A stretch of DNA of 64,000 bases from NCBI GenBank assembly GCA_963724975.1, contig CAVRXB010000002.1, positions 124,001 to 188,000 on the forward strand, written 5' to 3'. Positions 61,351 through 64,000 of the stretch are shown piece by piece; position 1 is the first letter of the stretch, and each line of letters begins with the position of its first letter. The notes under the pieces are model-generated. The model saw nothing but the letters and a program-made list of their open reading frames with translations. It had not been told where the DNA came from and did no database searches. The stretch is from CAIWHR01 sp963724975 (GTDB lineage Bacteria > Pseudomonadota > Gammaproteobacteria > Burkholderiales > Casimicrobiaceae). A program made the translations under genes and the position numbers.

Positions 61351-63266
61351 CGGAACCGTCCTGCGAGCGCGCGCTGCAGTGCGCCGCCGATGCCCATCGG
61401 AAATGCGATCACGATGACGAGAATCGCGACACCGAGCATCGCGTGCCAATACTGCGTGGCACGCGCCAGCGTGTCGGAAAGCCACGTGAATGCAGCGGAG
61501 CCGATCAGTGGACCGGCGAGCGCGTTGAGCCCGCCCAGCAGAACCATGACGAGCGCGTCGACGGACCGCGGAATGGCGAGCGATTCCGGCGAAATGCTGC
61601 CCTTGGAGAATGCAAAGACCCCGCCGGCGAGACCGGCGAATGCACCGGCCATGGCGAACGCTTTCCATTGCGTACGGCGGACGTCGATACCGATCGCCTC
61701 GGTGCGCAGCGGAGAGTCGCGGCCCGCGCGCAACCCGTAACCGAACGGCGCATGAGCGATCCAGGCGATGATGCCAAGCGCGACGCCGCAAACAGCCAGT
61801 GCAAACCAATAGTAGGCTCGACGGTCCGCAAGCCATCCGGCCGGCCAAACGCCAACCACGCCGTTCGAGCCGCCGGTCACGCTGTCCCACTGGAATGCGA
61901 TCGACCAGACGATTTGCGCGAAGGCGAGCGTCAGCATCGCGAGGTACACGCCCGACAGGCGGACGCAGAACCAGCCGAAAACGAGCGCGCCCGCAAGCGC
62001 TGCGATCGGCGCGAAAGCGAACGCCGCTTCCATCGGCCAGCCGTGCTTGACCGCGAGCGCCGCTGCGTACGCGCCGATGCCGAAGTACGCCGCGTGTCCG
62101 AACGATGCAAGACCGCCAGTCCCCATCAGGAACTGCAGGCTTGCGGCGAATAGCGCAAACACGAGGATGTCCGTTGCGAGGACCAGCGCGTAGGCGTCAC
62201 CGACAAACGGCAACAGCGCCGCGATCATCATGGCGACACCCGCACCCATCAATGCCCGCTGTCCCGGCGGAACGACGAGCTCGCGGAACTCGGCAATCGG
62301 TGTCGTCGGCGGCGTCGCCGGTACCGATCCCAGCAATCCGTACGGCTTGACTGCGAGCACGACTGCCATGACGACGAATTCGGCAACCAGCGTCAACTTC
62401 GGAAATGCAATCGCGACGCCGCCGATGTCGATCGTTCCCAACGCAATGCATAACGCGCGTATGAGGCCGATCACGAGCGCCGCGACGAACGCGCCGGGAA
62501 TCGAACCGAGACCGCCGACCACGGTCACCACGAACGCTTCGGCGATCACCGAAAGATCCATGCCGAGATTCGCCGGCTCGACGGGCAGGCGCAATGCGCC
62601 TCCCAGCCCGGCGAGAAACGCGCCGAGCGCGAACACCGCCGAAAAGAGCCCGCTTTGATCGATGCCGAGCGCGCCGGTCAGCGTGCGGTTCTCGGTCGCG
62701 GCGCGGATGACGACGCCAAAACGCGTCCGGGTCATGAGCGCCCAGAGCGCGACGAGGATGAGAGGTGCGATCCCCAGCAACAGGAGATCGTACGTCGGCA
62801 CCGCGTGGCCGAAGAGATCGACCGCACCGGTGAAACCCGCGGCGCGCGGGCCGAGCAGGTCTTCCGCTCCCCAGACTGCAAGCGTTGCGTCGCGCACGAT
62901 CAGCACGATGCCAAAGGTTGCCGCGAGCTGAAGTAGCTCTGGCGCCGCGTAGATTCGCTTCAACAAGAAACGTTCGATTAGCGCGCCGATCGCGGCGACG
63001 AAGAGCGCGGCGAGCATGACGGCGCCCCAGAATCCAAGCGGGCCGCGCCCGAAGACACCGACGAAGGTCCACGCGAGGTACGCGCCCAGCATGTAGAGCG
63101 ACCCGTGCGCAAAATTGACGACACGGGTGACGCCGAAGATCAGCGTCAGGCCGACGGCGACAAGAAACAGCGACGACGCGCCGGCGAGGCCGTTGAGTAA
63201 TTGCGCAAGGAAAGAGGCGAGGGACACGAGGTAGCCGCGCCAGGCGAGCGGCCCCGGCCGACGCAC
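61347..63266 (-). CDS. Fused LivH-LivM branched-chain-type ABC permease
   Basis: A 639-residue protein joining a LivH-like half (about 15-305, with GLTLIFGVTRVVNFAHG and AFVVTVVGGLGSIPG) to a LivM-like half (about 340-630, with GTGGLASFGHAAYFGIGAY and GYGLRAGRDSPLRTEAIG). Fifteen or more hydrophobic helices. The GTG at 63266 is the longest start; a GTG at about 63227 (VSLASFLAQLLNG) would match LivH better. LivG is coupled downstream. The fusion is less common than separate genes but known. Confidence 0.86.
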   Translation of the reverse strand: MRRPGPLAWRGYLVSLASFLAQLLNGLAGASSLFLVAVGLTLIFGVTRVVNFAHGSLYMLGAYLAWTFVGVFGRGPLGFWGAVMLAALFVAAIGALIERFLLKRIYAAPELLQLAATFGIVLIVRDATLAVWGAEDLLGPRAAGFTGAVDLFGHAVPTYDLLLLGIAPLILVALWALMTRTRFGVVIRAATENRTLTGALGIDQSGLFSAVFALGAFLAGLGGALRLPVEPANLGMDLSVIAEAFVVTVVGGLGSIPGAFVAALVIGLIRALCIALGTIDIGGVAIAFPKLTLVAEFVVMAVVLAVKPYGLLGSVPATPPTTPIAEFRELVVPPGQRALMGAGVAMMIAALLPFVGDAYALVLATDILVFALFAASLQFLMGTGGLASFGHAAYFGIGAYAAALAVKHGWPMEAAFAFAPIAALAGALVFGWFCVRLSGVYLAMLTLAFAQIVWSIAFQWDSVTGGSNGVVGVWPAGWLADRRAYYWFALAVCGVALGIIAWIAHAPFGYGLRAGRDSPLRTEAIGIDVRRTQWKAFAMAGAFAGLAGGVFAFSKGSISPESLAIPRSVDALVMVLLGGLNALAGPLIGSAAFTWLSDTLARATQYWHAMLGVAILVIVIAFPMGIGGALQRALAGRFR

Positions 63267-63326
63267 GAGATTCTAGCCTCCCGGCGGAGATCCTCCACTT
63301 TCTGGGAAGCGGCACGAGCGATCGGC

Positions 63327-63361
63327 AAAAAAATGGGCAGCGAATCCGCTGCCCATTTTTG
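63327..63361 (-). terminator. Intrinsic terminator of the protease gene
   Basis: ATGGGCAGCG (63333-63342) pairs with CGCTGCCCAT (63347-63356) around a 4-base loop. On the minus strand the stem is followed by seven T, a strong Rho-independent terminator just after the protease stop at 63376. The other strand also has a T-run, so it may work in both directions. Confidence 0.92.
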
Positions 63362-63375
63362 CGATTGTGTAGCGA

Positions 63376-64000
63376 CTACTTGATCAGCGTGTATACCGCC
63401 GCATGCGCTACCTCGGTGCCGCCGCTGCGGACCCGCAGCGACGCCTGATGGTCGCCTGGCGTGGCGCCCTTACCGGCGATCATCGTCAGGGTGACCTGCA
63501 CGGTCTCCCCCGCGCCTACGTTAGCCATCGCCTTGTCGACCGAGAAGGCGACCCCACCGCCACCGGCATCGACGGCAAACAGCAGGGTGGCCGGTGCAAC
63601 GTCGAGATTGCGGATGGTCACGACGGACGAGCGCGTCTGGCCGCTTCCCGAAGGCACGGCGCCGAAGCTGACGCTGACCGGGTCAAGCGTCACGGCCGCG
63701 TTGACAGCCGATTGGACATTCTCGCGACCGCTGCCAATCACCTGGACGTCGGTTTCAAGGGGTGCCGTCACCGGGGATGTCTTCTTCAGGACCTTCTCAT
63801 CCGCGGTATTGACGATTGCCGAGCGGACATCTGCTGCTGCCCAATCGGGATTCGCCCAGCGCAGCACAGCGGCGGTGCCGGCGAGGTGCGGCGTTGCCAT
63901 CGACGTGCCGTCGAAGAATGCGAAGCAGGGTGGCGAAGCGCAGAACTGGTGCGGAATCGAGCTCAGCACATTGGCTCCCGGCGCGACCACATCGGGCTTG
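63376..64000 (-). CDS. Subtilisin-like serine protease, C-terminal part
   Basis: The visible 208 residues begin KPDVVAPGANVLSS and contain the catalytic-Ser block FFDGTSMATPHLAG of S8 peptidases. The Asp and His of the triad would lie beyond the window edge, so the gene is cut at its 5' side. After the protease domain comes an immunoglobulin-like beta domain (about 100-205 of the visible part, VSVSFGAVPSGSGQTRSS onward) of the type found in secreted subtilases. Probably exported; no sorting signal is visible at the C terminus. A clear terminator follows. Confidence 0.9.
   Translation of the reverse strand, partial: KPDVVAPGANVLSSIPHQFCASPPCFAFFDGTSMATPHLAGTAAVLRWANPDWAAADVRSAIVNTADEKVLKKTSPVTAPLETDVQVIGSGRENVQSAVNAAVTLDPVSVSFGAVPSGSGQTRSSVVTIRNLDVAPATLLFAVDAGGGGVAFSVDKAMANVGAGETVQVTLTMIAGKGATPGDHQASLRVRSGGTEVAHAAVYTLIK

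Overview
The window is GC-rich chromosomal DNA. It suggests a betaproteobacterium, probably of the Burkholderiales or a near relative. The reasons are the order sucA-sucB-lpd-zapE, the order rpoE-rseA-rseB-degP followed by lepA-lepB-DUF4845-rnc-era-recO-pdxJ-nagZ, and a GntR/PhnA/PhnY/PhnW phosphonate cluster of the type found in that class. Both window edges cut a gene: sucA lacks its 5' end, and a subtilisin-like protease on the minus strand lacks its 5' end at the right edge. No rRNA, tRNA or CRISPR array was seen.

Layout. 1-7564: 2-oxoglutarate dehydrogenase genes, zapE and an AcuI/YhdH-type reductase. 7664-13092: a membrane glycan module (YfhO-like protein, GT2 glycosyltransferase, GT-C-like protein), with what looks like a frameshifted gene remnant at 9911-10201. 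13236-16345: propionyl-CoA synthetase and a type II asparaginase. 16505-20162: the sigma-E envelope-stress operon with its DegP protease. 20165-20543: a 121-bp tandem repeat next to a small glutaredoxin-like gene. 20903-28054: the conserved lepA-to-nagZ housekeeping run, from which acpS is missing.

28206-51217 is the most interesting part. A long minus-strand operon (40439 down to 29568) reads GntR regulator, phosphonoacetate hydrolase (phnA), phosphonoacetaldehyde dehydrogenase (phnY), a class III PLP enzyme resembling the hydroxy-aminoethylphosphonate lyase PbfA, a Na/Pi transporter, an EamA permease, a dimethylglycine-dehydrogenase-like flavoprotein and a YihY membrane protein. Divergent from it are a 2-aminoethylphosphonate (AEP) ABC transporter and phnW. 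Converging on phnW are a glycine-betaine-type Rieske oxygenase and a second dimethylglycine-dehydrogenase-like flavoprotein. A near-identical palindrome (core ATTGT-NN-ACAAT) lies just upstream of the GntR gene and just upstream of the flavoprotein-Rieske pair, so they probably form one regulon. My reading is that the cell strips N-methyl groups from methylated AEPs, possibly trimethyl-AEP, and then degrades AEP through phosphonoacetaldehyde and phosphonoacetate to acetate and phosphate. That substrate is an inference.

51236-57578: folD, then a minus-strand operon (glutamine-synthetase-like ligase, GNAT, iron alcohol dehydrogenase, PuuD-like hydrolase, aldehyde dehydrogenase) that fits gamma-glutamylated amino-alcohol (for example ethanolamine) breakdown to glycine. 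A 274-bp MITE-like element sits directly in front of that operon. 57994-63266: an EamA transporter, gluconokinase, a cystathionine beta-lyase-like enzyme and a branched-chain-type ABC transporter with a fused permease. 63376-64000: the protease fragment, with a clear terminator at 63327-63361.
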